Below are positions 23,388-36,377 of a stretch of DNA of 64,000 nucleotides, one piece after another (position 1 is the stretch's first letter; every line of letters starts with the position of its first letter). A model generated the notes under the pieces. It was given only the letters and a program-made list of their open reading frames with translations. It ran no database searches and was not told the origin of the DNA. The position numbers and the translations under genes are program-made. The stretch covers positions 62,001 to 126,000 of the forward strand of contig MU616563.1 in the NCBI GenBank assembly GCA_025201705.1, in the 5' to 3' direction. Source of the DNA: Dissophora ornata. Its lineage: Eukaryota; Mortierellomycota; Mortierellomycetes; Mortierellales; Mortierellaceae.

Positions 23388-26300
23388 ATGGCGAGGCGCA
23401 GTATCGCTGATAATCCTTTCTTTACTTTTTATCATTGCCAGGGTCCATTCGGTCCGGATGGGACAGACTTTACCCTATGCTTCGAGTACAGGTATTCCAC
23501 TCAGACGCACTGTTCCTCAATTCCTCTCATAGACCACTCAGTCAATCTTACATGCGCTATCGAACTCTTGTCTAGCCTCTTCTCTGCCTTTTCTATTGTG
23601 GTACTGCTGGTTTTTGTCACGCGGATTGACATTCTTCGTAAAACACGCCAACCACACAACCTTGGGCGAACGGCTTGGATATATTGGCCTACACAAATGT
23701 TCATGCTCGCGGCTAGCATCACAATGTTTGTGCAGGCAGTGAACGGATTTTTTTCTTCGGCCCCATCCTGGATGCAAGTCGCCGGAACCTCGACAATGGG
23801 CACAGTATGGGTAAATCTCACGGGGCGAGAATGAGACGAGAGGCATATAGTGCATTGAAAGCTTATTAACACAACACTACCCAACGCCTTATGAAAATGA
23901 TAGCTTTGCGCATTGGTCGTAAACTACAACGAACACAAATACACAATCCGATCCTCCAACTCGCTTTTCACGTTTTACATCATGTCAATCCTGACGACAG
24001 GCTTGTTGCTGCACACGCAGCTCAGACTAAAGCAGACAGCGCGTCCAGAGTACCATCTCAGCATCACATCCCTGGTCCTGCTGACCATGGGTTTCACGGT
24101 CGAGGCATGGCCCAGGGGATCAACGCGGGTTCAGCAACAGAGCAATGCCCAGGACTTCGAAAAAGCAAACTTGTTTTCGCAATTGACGTTTCATTTCTTT
24201 CAGCCAATTGTCTCCTTGGCGGCCAAGCAGCAGATGCTCTATCCCTCAGATATTTTTAACCAGTTGCCGGAATCATACATGACGAAGCCTGGGTATGCAC
24301 ACCTATCGACATGCTGGGGGAAAAGGGTGCAGCGATACCGCGACAAAGTAGTCCTTGAAACGAAGCGTAGTGGGGGTACGGGCGACAAAATCAAGAGTGT
24401 CAAGAAACCATCACTCATGACGACAATTCTGATAGCAAACTGGAAGGCTCTCGTTCCAGTCGTCATCGTACGTATCGCGATCCCTGTTACAGAGTACCTG
24501 TCCCCTGCGCTTCTAGGCCTTCTTTTGGATTACATCGACAATCCTAATGGCAGATTGCGAGAGTCAATGTCTTCGTTTTCCGCAACGCCACGCAACATCG
24601 AGGAAAAACCATTGATGTACGGTCTGGTTCTTGCTTTCTCGATCTTCGCTATACGAATTACCGTGCCCATGTTGTACTCGTATGTCTTGCGAGACATGTA
24701 TCTCCTCAGTACAGGGATTAAGGCTGCCCTTGTGGCAATGATCTACCGCAAATCCCTCAAACTTTCGCCAGACGCTAAGAGAAAGTCATCCACGGGCGCT
24801 ATCACCAATCATATGTCGGTTGATGCCGTCTTGTGGGAGGAAGGCATCGACAAGCTGTCCGTTTGGATCTCTCTGCCGTTCGATTTCACAATCTGTCTGG
24901 CTATGTGTAAGGAATTGGTCTGATGTGTTATTCTAACCTGTGTTTGACATCCACCAATAGCTTGTCTGTACTGAAGCCATGTTACTCATGCGCCAACGGT
25001 TTCTATTGGGAAATAGTGTACAACCTTCTCGGATGGAGCTTCTTGGCAGGACTGCTCACAATATTGGCCCTCATTCCGCTGCAGCTCTGGCGTGCTGGTG
25101 TTTATGAAGGTCTTGAGGAAGAGCGCCTCAAGGCAACTGACGAACGTGTCCGGTTAACGTCAGAGGTCCTTGCAAGTGTAAAAATTGTCAAGCTGTATGG
25201 ATGGGAGTCGGCATTCAAAAAAAAGATCTCGGGGGCCAGGAATGTGGAGTTGGGAGTCTTGAGACGCATGGGTGCTCTAGAGTCGATCATGAGTGTTGTT
25301 TTCGCTTCGAGTTCAGTGATTGTCAGTTTGGTAACGTTTGCAACGTACGTGACGATTGGCAAAGGTGAGTTAACACCGAAGATTGTGTTTGTGAGTATGA
25401 CGCTCTTCGATCTGCTGCACGAGCCAGTTAGTCGACTGGCGGAGGGGTAAGTGCCGCGAAACTACTTTGCATTTTCAAATGAGTTGCAGCAGGTCACGTA
25501 CTTTTGTGTTTAACGCACTAGTTGGTGGGCGGCAATAGGACCACGGACACCATTGGACTCGTCGTTGCTACCAAACGTATCCAGCGCTTTTTATTCAGGG
25601 AGGAGATCGACGATACGCAAATCATTCGCGAGAAGTACAACAAGAGCGGTTCCGAAAATGTGATCGAGATCCAGGATGCCACTCTATCTTGGACTTCCGG
25701 GGCCCTGACCAGTGAGGACGATGATGAGAATGAAGAAGATGAGCGTGAGAACAATGAGAGCACTCAAGGGTCTCTGGACGCTACAGAAGTGAATGTGGGC
25801 CCGCCAGTGAAGCCTGCTCTCCAAAACATCAATCTCACTGTCCGTGACAAGACGTTAACTGCAGTTGTGGGGCGTGTCGGGCAGGGCAAGTCCTCACTGT
25901 TGAGCGCGATCATAGGCGAAATGTACAAATTACAGGGAACAATTCGTGTCGCAGGAAGGATATCGTACGTCCCGCAGCAGGCTTGGATCTTCAACGCAAC
26001 ACTGCGCGATAACATCCTGTTTGGAAATGCGTTTGATCAAGATCGATATCGCCAAGTGCTCAAGGCCTGCGGATTGGAGCCTGACCTAGCTATTCTACCC
26101 GCGGGCGATTTGACTGAGATTGGAGAGCGGGGCATTAACCTATCAGGCGGCCAAAAGCAGCGCGTCTCATTAGCAAGAGCAACCTATGATAACGCGGATG
26201 TATACCTAATGGATGATCCACTGAGTGCGGTGGATGCTCATGTAGACAGACACTTGTGGGATAACCTGATCGGATCAAAGGGATTGCTAAAGGACAAGGC

Positions 26301-28621
26301 TAGAATCCTGGTCACACATGGTATCGGCCACTTGGAGCATGTCGATCAAATCGTGGTTATTAGCGATGGCCAGATCTCTGAAATTGGCCAGTACAATGAC
26401 CTCATTGGATCAAAGCAGTCGTTTTACCAGCTAATGGAGTATTACTCTGCGAAGCAATGGAACAGCCATGCGCCTGCGATAAGAACGGAGACTGTTGGAG
26501 ATAGCAATTGCTCAGTCCATCATGCGTGTGAGCCTGCCAGTACTGACGGACCATCGGAAGAGTCCGAAGACAGCGGCATGGAATCGGAAAATGTCGCAGT
26601 CGACTACAATCAAGCATCCGAGGCGCATACTTTGGATGAAGAAGAGGACGAACTCATTGCGGAGGAGATCATGAAGAAAGGCGGGATTGAATGGAAACTG
26701 GTCAAGAACTATGCCAAGGCCTGTACTCTCAAGATAGCCATAGGGATTGTTTTGATCAACATCGTCACCCAACTTTGCACCCTCGGCTTTAGCTTGTGGT
26801 TGAAGTATTGGATCTCCAAGACCAAAGAGGAACTCAGGGCGTCGCTGGTCCTGTTCCTGGGGGTTTATGCGGTCATGACGGCGGTGTATGTCGTATTCTA
26901 CGTGATCTTCGTCCGTCTTGCGTTAGCTGTGGGACGCATTCGAGCTTCAGAGCTAATCCATCGGCGGCTCATCTCGACAATCGTCCGGTTACCTTTGAGG
27001 TAAAGCTATGTGTGTTGTAGTACTGAGTAACAAAGACTAAGTTATCGACCTTATTAACGTCCTCAAATAATCCCCCAGTTTCTTTGATACAACTCCCCTT
27101 GGCCGTATAGTGAACCGCTTCTCCTCTGACTTGTATAGTATCGACGAGCACCTTCCTTGGAAGTTCATGGATCTGATATACCTGGTGATCAACGTGACTA
27201 TGACCATGGTCCTCATTGCGGTGACAACACCGGTCTTTGTGCTTCTGATCCCAGCCATCGCGGCCGTATATTATGTAATCCAGCGATACTTCCTTTGGGC
27301 AACTCGATCGTTGAAACGTATCAACTCTGTTTCATTTTCGCCTCTGTACCAGCACTTTGACGAGACCCTGAGCGGTGTCTCAACCATCCGCGCCATGGCA
27401 GTTCAGCAGCAGTTCATTGAGGAGAATGCCAAGCGAACAGACTATAATGCGAACGCCCACACAGCGTATATGTACTGTAATCGTTGGGTCGATTTGCGCC
27501 TCGAGACATTAAGCGCAATCATTGTTTTGGTTGTAGCCTTGTCGGGCGTGTTCGGTCGCTTTACAGTCGATCCAAGTCTAATAGGTCTGTCCCTGAATTT
27601 TGCGCTGAACGCTACGGAAAGCATCATGTGGTTATGCAGGGATTTCTCAGAGTGGCAGTCGCACTTGGTGGCCATCGAACGCGTTCAGGAGTATACAGAG
27701 AAGCGCACGGAGGCACCTGAAGCCACAGACGGGGTGGTGTCGGAGCGCTGGCCAGATCAAGGTCGGGTCATATTCAAGAATTATTCGACTCGGTATCGTG
27801 AGGGCTTGGACCTTGTTCTCAAGCACCTGTCGTTTGAGGTCTTGCCAGGTGAAAGTGTTGGTATCGTTGGACGCACAGGTGCAGGCAAGTCGTCACTCAC
27901 TCTAGCCCTGTTCCGAATCATCGAGGCAGCCAACAGTTATTGGGCACGCGCCAGTGACAACACCGGATATCACACGCGACACCAAGAAGGTGAAACAGAG
28001 AATGACCCTCTCCTGGACGGGTTAGCACCAGACTACTCAGGTGATGAGGACATGGATGGTGGATCGATCGAGATTGACGGGGTTGATATCTCAACTCTAG
28101 GACTTGCAGATCTCCGCAAGCACCTAGCTATCATCCCGCAGGATCCCACACTCTTTGGGGGCACAATTCGTGACAACCTGGATCCGTTCCAGGAACTTCA
28201 AGATTCGGATCTTTGGGAGGCGCTTGAGCGCGCCCATCTCAAGAGCCACGTTCGAGGTTTGCCTGGGGGTCTGTCCGCAGAGGTAGCCCAGAACGGCGAG
28301 AACTTTTCGCTCGGTCAACGGTCTCTCATCTGCCTTGCACGAGCACTTCTCCGGAAATCTAAGATCTTGATTCTGGATGAGGCCACGGCAGCAGTAGATG
28401 TGGAAACGGATGAGCTGATCCAGCGAACGATTCGAGAGGAGTTCCGGGACCGGACAATATTGACAATTGCTCATCGCATCAAGACTGTGATGGACTCAAG
28501 CAAGATTCTAGTGATGGATCAAGGAAGGGTGGTTGAGTTTGATGCTCCGGGCGTGTTGCTACAGAAGCCAGAGTCGTTGTTCTTTAAATTGGCTCATCAG
28601 GCTGGGGAGATATCTATGTAA
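23388..28621 (+). CDS. ABC transporter, ABCC (MRP/YCF1-like) type
   Basis: Long ABCC exporter of about 1619 aa, predicted to move glutathione or other conjugates across the vacuolar or plasma membrane. Five exons: 23388-23810, 23904-24906, 25017-25446, 25539-26999 and 27079-28621. An N-terminal multi-helix region (TMD0) precedes TMD1. NBD1 has Walker A GRVGQGKSS, signature LSGGQKQR and Walker B VYLMDDPLSAVD. The Asp in place of the catalytic Glu is normal for ABCC NBD1. The acidic linker to TMD2 contains DEEEDELIAEEIMKKGG. NBD2 has GRTGAGKSS, signature FSLGQRSLICLAR and Walker B ILILDEATAAVD with the catalytic Glu. NBD2 also carries an acidic insert of about 40 residues after Walker A (EGETENDPLLDG). 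The start ATG at 23388 is the first in the long frame. Confidence 0.9.
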
Positions 28622-30545
28622 TCTTTTGGGAAAGCAGAATCAGACTTTAATGCGTATTTTATTACTGGTTATTTTTGGCAGAATATGTGTCTCCATGTCT
28701 CCCAGAGCCCACAGAACGGCAATTACCACTGGTGACGATTTAAAAACCAAAGTCGACAACAAACCTGTTTATTTATTTCTCCTAGCATTTGCACCCCGCA
28801 CATGCGATGTTGTTAGTATTAGATTTTTTTTTTTTTTTTTTTGCAAACGTGGCCTAAAATGGAAGGCAATTGAACTTGCAAAACGGACATCCCTTTTGAA
28901 AGTCGACAATCTTGATAATCTTTTCATCCATGACTTTAAAGGGCCTGCACGGACAGTTGCCTATCAAAAGGGTCCTTCCAATCAAACACCACCAGGCAAT
29001 GCGGTGCTCGGCATTAACATCTTTTTATTTGGTTTCTATCGTCGCCGAGATACTGTAAAGGTCATTTGTCAATTGGCGATAATCACGACGACCATGTGCC
29101 CGGAACGCTGTATAGCAACATGTGCACCAGCAGCAAGGATTGCCTAGGGTACGCCCCATCTTGGCATTCCGCGATCCAGGTCCATGCATATATACCAGAC
29201 GTTTGGTGCTGATAAGGACTTGTTGGCATCAGTAACACAAACGGAGCATGGTCCACCATGTTGTCAAGCGACACGGGCCGTGTTTAAATTTATTTGCTTA
29301 AATATGGTTTATTGCAGGCAATAAACAGGTTTGGCCTGGCAGAAGAAAAATGTGCTGCGCTCCTCATTTTAATCACGGCATACTGCCGGGGAGTTTATTT
29401 GTGGATCCAATGATAGTCTAGACGCTGCAATGGCTGTCCAGTCCATCTCCTAAAGCGGCTGAGATCGTAATAGGGGCCGTACGTTCCGCCTGTCCGCAAG
29501 GCAAAGACAAGGAGGAACAACAGATCCGTCGGTTGTAATGCCGAGGATTAGGGGATGACGCTTGTGTGCCCTACAGGGGATCCTTGATTCGCACCCTTGC
29601 TTGTTAATTGTCAGACAGGATGCATGCTGCATCCCCTGACTTGTCATCCCCAAGGCTCCACTGCTCCATTCTCCTCTGCTGTGGACGGGGTAGAGCTTTA
29701 ACAATGGACGGTAATGTTTTTAGTTCGGCGTAGCTGAGAACAGAAAATTTGAGAGAGCTTCGATCCCATATAAATATCGCACGATATCCCCCACTTCCTT
29801 CCGCTCGTCGCTCTATTTTCATCAACCATCTCCGCCACCCATTCACTCCTTCAATTTGTCTTGGTCGCTGTATCTGACCCGGTACCGAACTGGTAATTGC
29901 CGTTGTGTGCAATATTCTCCGTTGCTGAAGATTTTTCATGTCTCCCAACCACAACAACCACAACAACCTTAATCCACACATACATACATGCATCCAATTC
30001 ATACACACAAATCATGCTCTCAAGCCGCTGGCCACAAGCCAGAACTAGCCAACCAACACTTTCCTTCAACACATCTAAACCGCAGCCGCCTTCCCATAAA
30101 TAGCTCTCTTCCTTTTCTCTCCCCCTCCCAAGCAACATCACCACACGCCGCCTCGACAGCTCGGTCTCCTCTCTTTTCTTTTTCTTTCCATTATATTGGG
30201 CGTTGCTGATTAGACAAGCCTGTTTCCCTTTTCTTCTCTTTCGTCCGTTCTCCCTTTTCTTTTCCTGTCTAGACCTCTTCCCTCCCCCATTTCTTGGTCC
30301 CCACAAACACTGCAGATTCACTGTAATACCCGGTTCTGACCATCATCTATAATCACACCTGGAGAAGGCTCAGTTGATCCTCGCACACTAACCGCATAAA
30401 CCTGTCTGCTACTCGACTCTATCCATTCTACATCCCAAGTATCCTCTTTCTTCTCCCCCCCCCCTCTCTCTCCCTCTTCTCTATAGAGAGACTCTTCCCT
30501 CTCACCCTTCCCTCACCCTCCCTGCTCCTCTTCCTCGTCCTATAA
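28622..30545. other. Intergenic region and CT-rich leader of ABCB copy B
   Basis: About 1.9 kb with no supported gene. A T18 homopolymer lies near 28825. From about 30110 to 30540 the plus strand is dominated by CT, TCC and TTC runs directly before the ATG at 30546, which fits a pyrimidine-rich promoter and 5' UTR of a strongly expressed gene. Confidence 0.6.
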
Positions 30546-33500
30546 ATGGCCGAGAGTAAGATGGAGCTCGATGAGCTCAACTACAATGACGAGCTGAAGA
30601 ACAACCAGGGCGCGACGTCTAACCCCGCAGCGTCTGCAGCTGCACCCGCACCCGAAAAATCCAAGGATGCGATCGGATCGTCTTTCACGAACTCGACCTC
30701 AACAAATGTTGACGCTGAAAACATAGATAGCAAGGACAAGAGCAACAAAGCCAAGAAAGCTAAGAAGTCGAAGAAGAATAAGGGTGGCAATGGCGAAGGT
30801 GAAGCTGAGGTCGACACTTCCAAAAAGTCTGTCTCCTACTTCACCCTCTACCGATTTGCCACTAAGAAGGATCTCTTTTACATTGTGTAAGTCGAAGATT
30901 GTGCGTCCTTCAAGGTTTCATGCTGATTTCTGGTACTCCACGACCCTTACGCTCCTTCCTCACCTTAATTATACCTGGTTATCTGCAATAGCATTGCAAT
31001 CATCTCGTCGGTTTTATCTGGTGTGGGTCAGCCTTTGATCGCATTGCTGATGGGAAATGTCATCACAGGGTTGGCAGTCTCTGATGACAAGAACGCATAC
31101 GTTATAACCCAGGTCAAATGGTTTACTGTCATCGGTGCCGGCATTTTCGTCGCTTCCTATCTCCAAATGTGCTTCTGGACTCTTGCCGCTGAGAATCAGG
31201 TCAAACGAATCCGTGAGGAATACCTTCATTCTATCCTGCGTCAAGATATTGGCTGGCACGATACAGGAAAACAGGCCGAGTCGCTCACAACTCGTCTTAA
31301 CTCTGATACGCAACTGATATACGACGGTATGGCCGACAAGGTTGGACTGGCGATCTCGAGCTTCACAACGTTCATTGCTGGATTCGTTATTGGCTTTACC
31401 AAAGGATGGAAGCTCAGTTTGGTGCTGTTGGCCGCCGTGCCCTTGATCGGTGCCTGTGCCGTCATGATGTCCAAATTCACCGTTCAAAGTGCATCCAAGG
31501 GCCAGGACTCTTATTCCAAGGCAGGGTCGATTGCGGAGCAGGCTTTCTCCTCTATCCGTACGATTGTTGCGTTCGGTGGCCAGAAGCGCGAGACAGAGGC
31601 TTACATCCAACAACTGAACGCAGCCTTTGCAACTGGAAAGCAGCGTTCAATTGCCACTGGACTCGGTCTCGGTTCATTCATGTTGATTCTCTTCAGTACC
31701 TACGGTCTTGCCTTTTGGTTTGGTGCTCATCAAGTCTACGACGGCAACATGCAATCGGGACAAGTGGTGTCTGTCTTCATGGGCATGATCATCGGAGCCT
31801 TTGCGCTTGGAAATATTGGACCCAACGTCTCGTCGTTCGCAAGTGCCCAAGGAGCTGCATATAGCATCTTCAACACCATCGATCGCGTCCCCACTATTGA
31901 TTCTTCTAACCCGAACGGTGCCAAGCCTGAAAACGTACAGGGGCACATTGTGGTCCGCGACGTCGATTTCCATTACCCCTCGCGCCCAGATGTCCCTATC
32001 CTGAAGAAAATGAATATTGAGATCAAGCCTGGCCAGACTGTAGCCTTGGTGGGTCACTCTGGTAGCGGCAAGTCGACTATTGTCGGTTTGGTCGAGCGAT
32101 TTTATGATCCTATTTGTAAGTGCCATGCACACTGAAAGTTGCTTCATGATGGATAGTCTACACAATGCAGTGATTGACCCGTTCCATGTTACTTATCCGA
32201 CTTCATTAGCTGGATCCATCACTTTGGATGGTGTTGAGATCAAGGACTGGAACGTAACATACCTTCGTGACACTATCGGAATCGTCTCTCAGGAACCTGT
32301 ACTCTTCAACGCCACCATCAGACAGAACATTGCTTATGGTACCCGTAAGGATCAATCTGAACCCTCGGATGAGGAGATCCAGAATGCCTGCCGCCTCTCC
32401 AATGCACACGACTTCATCATGAACCTTCCCGAGAAGTACAACACCATGGTCGGCGAGAAAGGAGCTTTGCTTTCCGGAGGTCAGAAGCAGCGCATTGCCA
32501 TCGCTCGTGCCCTGATCAAGAACCCTCGCATCTTGCTTTTGGATGAAGCTACTTCTGCCTTGGATACTGAATCGGAGCGTGTTGTTCAGGCTGCTTTGGA
32601 CAAGGCTGCGACAGGACGTTCAACCATCGTTGTTGCTCACCGACTCTCCACCATCATGAATGCTGATGTAATCTACGTCATGGACCAGGGAGTCGTCATG
32701 GAATCTGGAACGCACGAGTCCCTTTTGTCTCAGGGAGGAATCTACGCTGATTTCATCGCCAAGCAACAACTTAAGTCTGGTGGCGTCGATGTTGACGAGA
32801 CTGTCCCTGAAGTCTCTGAAATCCCAACCTCACCTCACATTGCTATTGCCGAAGAGAAAGCCATTGATACTTATGGAACGGCCGATCGTCGCAAGAGTTT
32901 CAGTCTTTCTACTAAACTTCGCCGTATGTCAACTTCTCGATCTGAAAGATCTTTGCAGAAGGTTGATACCACCCTCGCAGTCCCTGAAACGCCCGAAGAA
33001 ATTGAGGCCCGTCAGAAGAAGGAACACGCTGCTTTTATCAAGTCTCAGAAGGCGCCAATTATGCGTGTGCTTAAGATCATGCGCCCCGAGTGGCCTCTAA
33101 TTGCTGTCGGTGCTATTCTCAGTGGTGGCGCTGGCGCCATTTTCCCCATGTTCGCTATGTTCTTTGGCAACCTCCTCGCGGTTTTCCAAAAGGATCCCAA
33201 ATCGTACCCGGACTATCTCAAGGAGTGTAACCACAATGCGCTCATGTTTGTAATCATCGGTATCGCTGCCTTCATCACAACTGGAGGATCGGTCTTGGTT
33301 TTCGAATATGTTGGTGAAAAGATGGGTCGCCGCATGAGAACACTCAGCTTCAAGGTAAGAGTCATTTACCACACAGCTCTGCGCGGGTATCGAGTGTAAT
33401 TTTCTAGAATGGTTCTGACACGATAATCACAAATATTAGGCCATCATGTCTCAGGAAATGGGCTTCTTCGACAAAGAAGAGAACAGCACCGGAGCACTCT

Positions 33501-35004
33501 CCTCGCGCCTTGCCACAGATGCCTATCAGATGCACGAATTGGTCTCGCAGATCTTGAAGCTGTCCTTCCAGACTATTTCGACCGTCTCTCTCGGCCTCGC
33601 CCTCGCCTTTTCTAAGAGTTGGCGATTGACCTTGGTCATCCTGGCTTTGATTCCCCTCTTGGCGGCTTCTCAATACTTTGCTATCGGTACCCTAGCTGGA
33701 TTCAGTGCCAAAACCAAGAAAGCCTACGAGCAGTCCGGTCGTATTGCTAACGAAGCTATTGCCAACATCCGCACAGTCGTTCAACTCGCAAAGGAGTCTA
33801 ACTTCGAGACGAGATATTACAATGTCACCAAGGAGCCTCATCAATTTGCACTACGTCGCGCTTACTATGGTTCTTTTGGATATGCGTTGTCTCAGGGAGT
33901 GATGTTCTGGACGTATGCTGTTGGATTCTATGCTGGAGAACGCTTTGTCGAGGCTAATATGATGGTGTACGGAGACCTCTTCTCGACCATGTTCTACGTC
34001 GTTTTCATGGCCATGGGTCTCGGTCAGATGGCCTCTCAGCTGTAAGTATCAACTACTATGCCTATATGGATAGTCTTTGTAATTTGTGTTTGCACAGGAA
34101 TTAATATGCCTATTTATTTTCCTCCTTTTCTCCTCCTCTTCTCAGTCCTCGTTTCATCAAAGGCAAAGAATCGGCCATCAACGTTTTTGAGCTTTTGGAT
34201 AAGCACACTACCATCGATGCCTACAAGGACGGTATCGCCCCTAGTGAAGTTGAAGGCCACCTTGGTCTTGAGGATGTTAAGTTCCACTACCCAACCCGCC
34301 CCAACCAAAAGATCTTCAACGGTGTCAGTGTCGCTGTCAAACCCTCGCAGACCGTCGCCCTTGTGGGTCCCTCTGGATGCGGCAAATCGACCATCATTGC
34401 CTTGCTGGAGCGCTGGTACGATGTTCTTGACGGCAAGGCCACGATTGATAAGTACGATGTCCGTGATCTGCAATTGAACAACATTCGTCAGCATATGGCT
34501 CTCGTCGGTCAGGAACCTGTGCTCTTTGATATCTCGATCGGTGACAATATCCGCTACGGTATCCCTGATGGTCAGGTAGTCGATCAGGAACAGGTGGTTG
34601 CGGCAGCCAGGGCATCAAACATTCACGATTTTGTCATGTCCTTGCCCCAAGGATATGATACTCGTGTTGGAGATAAAGGATCGCAGTTGTCTGGCGGTCA
34701 AAAGCAGCGCATTGCAATTGCTCGTGCCCTTATCCGCAACCCGAAGATCCTGTTACTCGACGAGGCAACTTCTGCTTTGGATTCCGAGTCGGAGAAACTG
34801 GTCCAAGAGGCATTGGACAAGGCTCGTGCTGGCAGGACGACAATCGTGATTGCGCATCGCTTGAGAACCATTCAGGACGCAGATTTGATTCTTGTGGTTA
34901 AGGATGGAGCCGTTGTTGAATCTGGTCGCCATTACGAGTTGATTTCTCTCGGCGGCCTTTACTCTGAGCTGTGCAAGAAGCAAAACTTGGAGGTCACCCA
35001 CTAA
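30546..35004 (+). CDS. ABC transporter, ABCB/P-glycoprotein (MDR) type, copy B
   Basis: Full-size ABCB exporter of about 1356 aa in five exons: 30546-30886, 30992-32115, 32210-33354, 33440-34041 and 34146-35004. All are phase-consistent. The hydrophilic N-terminus is Lys-rich (KKAKKSKKNKGG) and is followed by the VSYFTLYRFATKKD lead-in to TM1, as in copy A (VSYWQLYRFASKMD). NBD1 has Walker A GHSGSGKST, LSGGQKQR and ILLLDEATSALD. NBD2 has GPSGCGKST, LSGGQKQR and ILLLDEATSALD. The H-loop of NBD2 reads AHRLRTI, where copy A has the usual AHRLSTI. The two copies share the first intron, the DPI|SG intron and the QL|PR (copy A QM|PK) intron. Copy B lacks six introns of copy A and has one of its own (LSFK|AIM). 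Substrates are unknown; multidrug efflux is the family's usual role. Confidence 0.93.
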
Positions 35005-35969
35005 ATAGAATCGCTAATACTTAATAAAATGGGTTTCAATGCTGGTCAGGGACGCGTCCGAATGTGCGCCTGGTTCAAAGTGTATCAACAGACACCATCT
35101 GCACGTTACACTCGGTTCTAGGATCGCCCAGCGGCGCTGAACTGTTTTGCACTGAAGCCGAATGACGCTTCTGATATGGCTGCAGTTCGTTCGAGTGTTT
35201 GGAAATGTAAATGCATACATAGTAGGGCCATTCGCTCACCTCCACACATACTTCTGGATCATAAAAAGAGGGAAATGACACGAGGTATGGAACGGCAAGT
35301 AGGCAAGCGAAAGCAACTGGAGACTGACCACCCATCGTATAAATACGGTATATGATGTGTAAGCAATCATAGAGCTTGGCCCCATAGATATTCCAGCCCT
35401 CGACACGACAGCAGCTTCATAACCAGAGACTCCGCACAGATCACGCTTAGACAAAGCGTCAAGAACTAGCGTCAGAGCCAGCTTCGTCATCCACTACTTT
35501 GTCGACGTCCGAGGTGGCCACATCAGCAACGATGCTAGTAGCCTTGAGTGTGGATGGCTCGTGCACCCAATGCAACCGCCATCGCATACCAAACGAGATC
35601 GAGTCCCCCGTATTCACGCTTGTCGACGGCTGCATAAAGTCTCAACCACTCGTGCGGCCGATACCTCCTTTTGGCGAGGCTGGAACAGCTGTCAGGATCG
35701 TATTGCGGGATGTGAGTGCAGGGGATGCGGTAAAATGCGAAAGGAGCACATTCGCTATTACACAATTGGAATGACAGATGAATATCGGACGTCAAAGACC
35801 TGCTTCTGCTTCAAACAGTTCAACACCAAAAAAGTTTATTCGTGAAGAGTGCAGAATGCACAAATCCACATGGTTGACAGATGTAAAAAGGGCGAGCCTG
35901 TCGCCTGTTTCTTTTCTAGGCGCGTTCTTTTTGCTCCTGATCACCGCTCCTTGCTGCCATGGTAGGCTT
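35005..35969. other. Intergenic region
   Basis: This is the 3' region of ABCB copy B (AATAAA at 35023). No supported gene. A minus-strand ATG frame at 35335-35240 starts with a signal-peptide-like hydrophobic stretch and ends at a GTGAGC donor-like site, but no downstream exon could be assigned. Confidence 0.5.
35023..35028 (+). terminator. Candidate polyadenylation signal of ABCB copy B
   Basis: AATAAA, 19 bases after the stop codon. This is very close, so a further downstream signal may be the one used. Confidence 0.35.
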
Positions 35970-36377
35970 TTAAGCGTGATCCAAAAAAACCCCCCGATTT
36001 AGTATAAGTAGGGACATAAAATTGAGAGATGGATATTCATTGCATGCGTTTATCCAAACAGCTTCTTCCTGCGAAGTTACTTTTTGGGGTCTTGGCTTGT
36101 TGAGCGACTCCCAGAACATGGGCGTTTTCGACGGATAGTATTTGTCGTCAGAGGTGTGGGTTTGGGTGCAGATGTACTCCTCACCAGAGATCCGTACTTT
36201 GTCGCCGACAGCGTATTTCGTGTTCCTGAACCACATCGTTCGGTTGGCCAATGCCTAGAGATTTGTTGACAGGGCAGCGGGCATCAGCGCCATGTAGTAC
36301 CTGTGCTGAGCCGAGCTTACTTTCCAGTGGTTCCGAGTGCAGGTACTTACCATGACATGGAGTGCGTGATCGGTCAT
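35970..36377 (-). CDS. Small CBM5/12-like carbohydrate-binding protein
   Basis: Protein of about 103 aa in two exons: 36377-36351 and 36254-35970. The donor is GTAAGT and the join is phase 0. The core NTKYAVGDKVRISGEEYICT, then QTHTSDDKYYPSKTPMFW, has the Y-x-x-GD-x-V ... Y-x-C ... HTS ... P-x-x-TP-x-W pattern of short chitin/cellulose-binding modules (CBM5/12, ChtBD3-like). The N-terminus MTDHALHVM is hydrophilic and there is no signal peptide, so the protein is predicted to be intracellular or unconventionally released, unusual for such a module. No catalytic domain is attached. Ligand and role are unknown. Confidence 0.65.

Noticed and set aside
24907..25016. Alternative acceptor at 24959 in the ABCC gene
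   Set aside because: It brings a stop codon in frame within a few residues; acceptor 25016 restores the conserved NLLGWSFLAGL helix.
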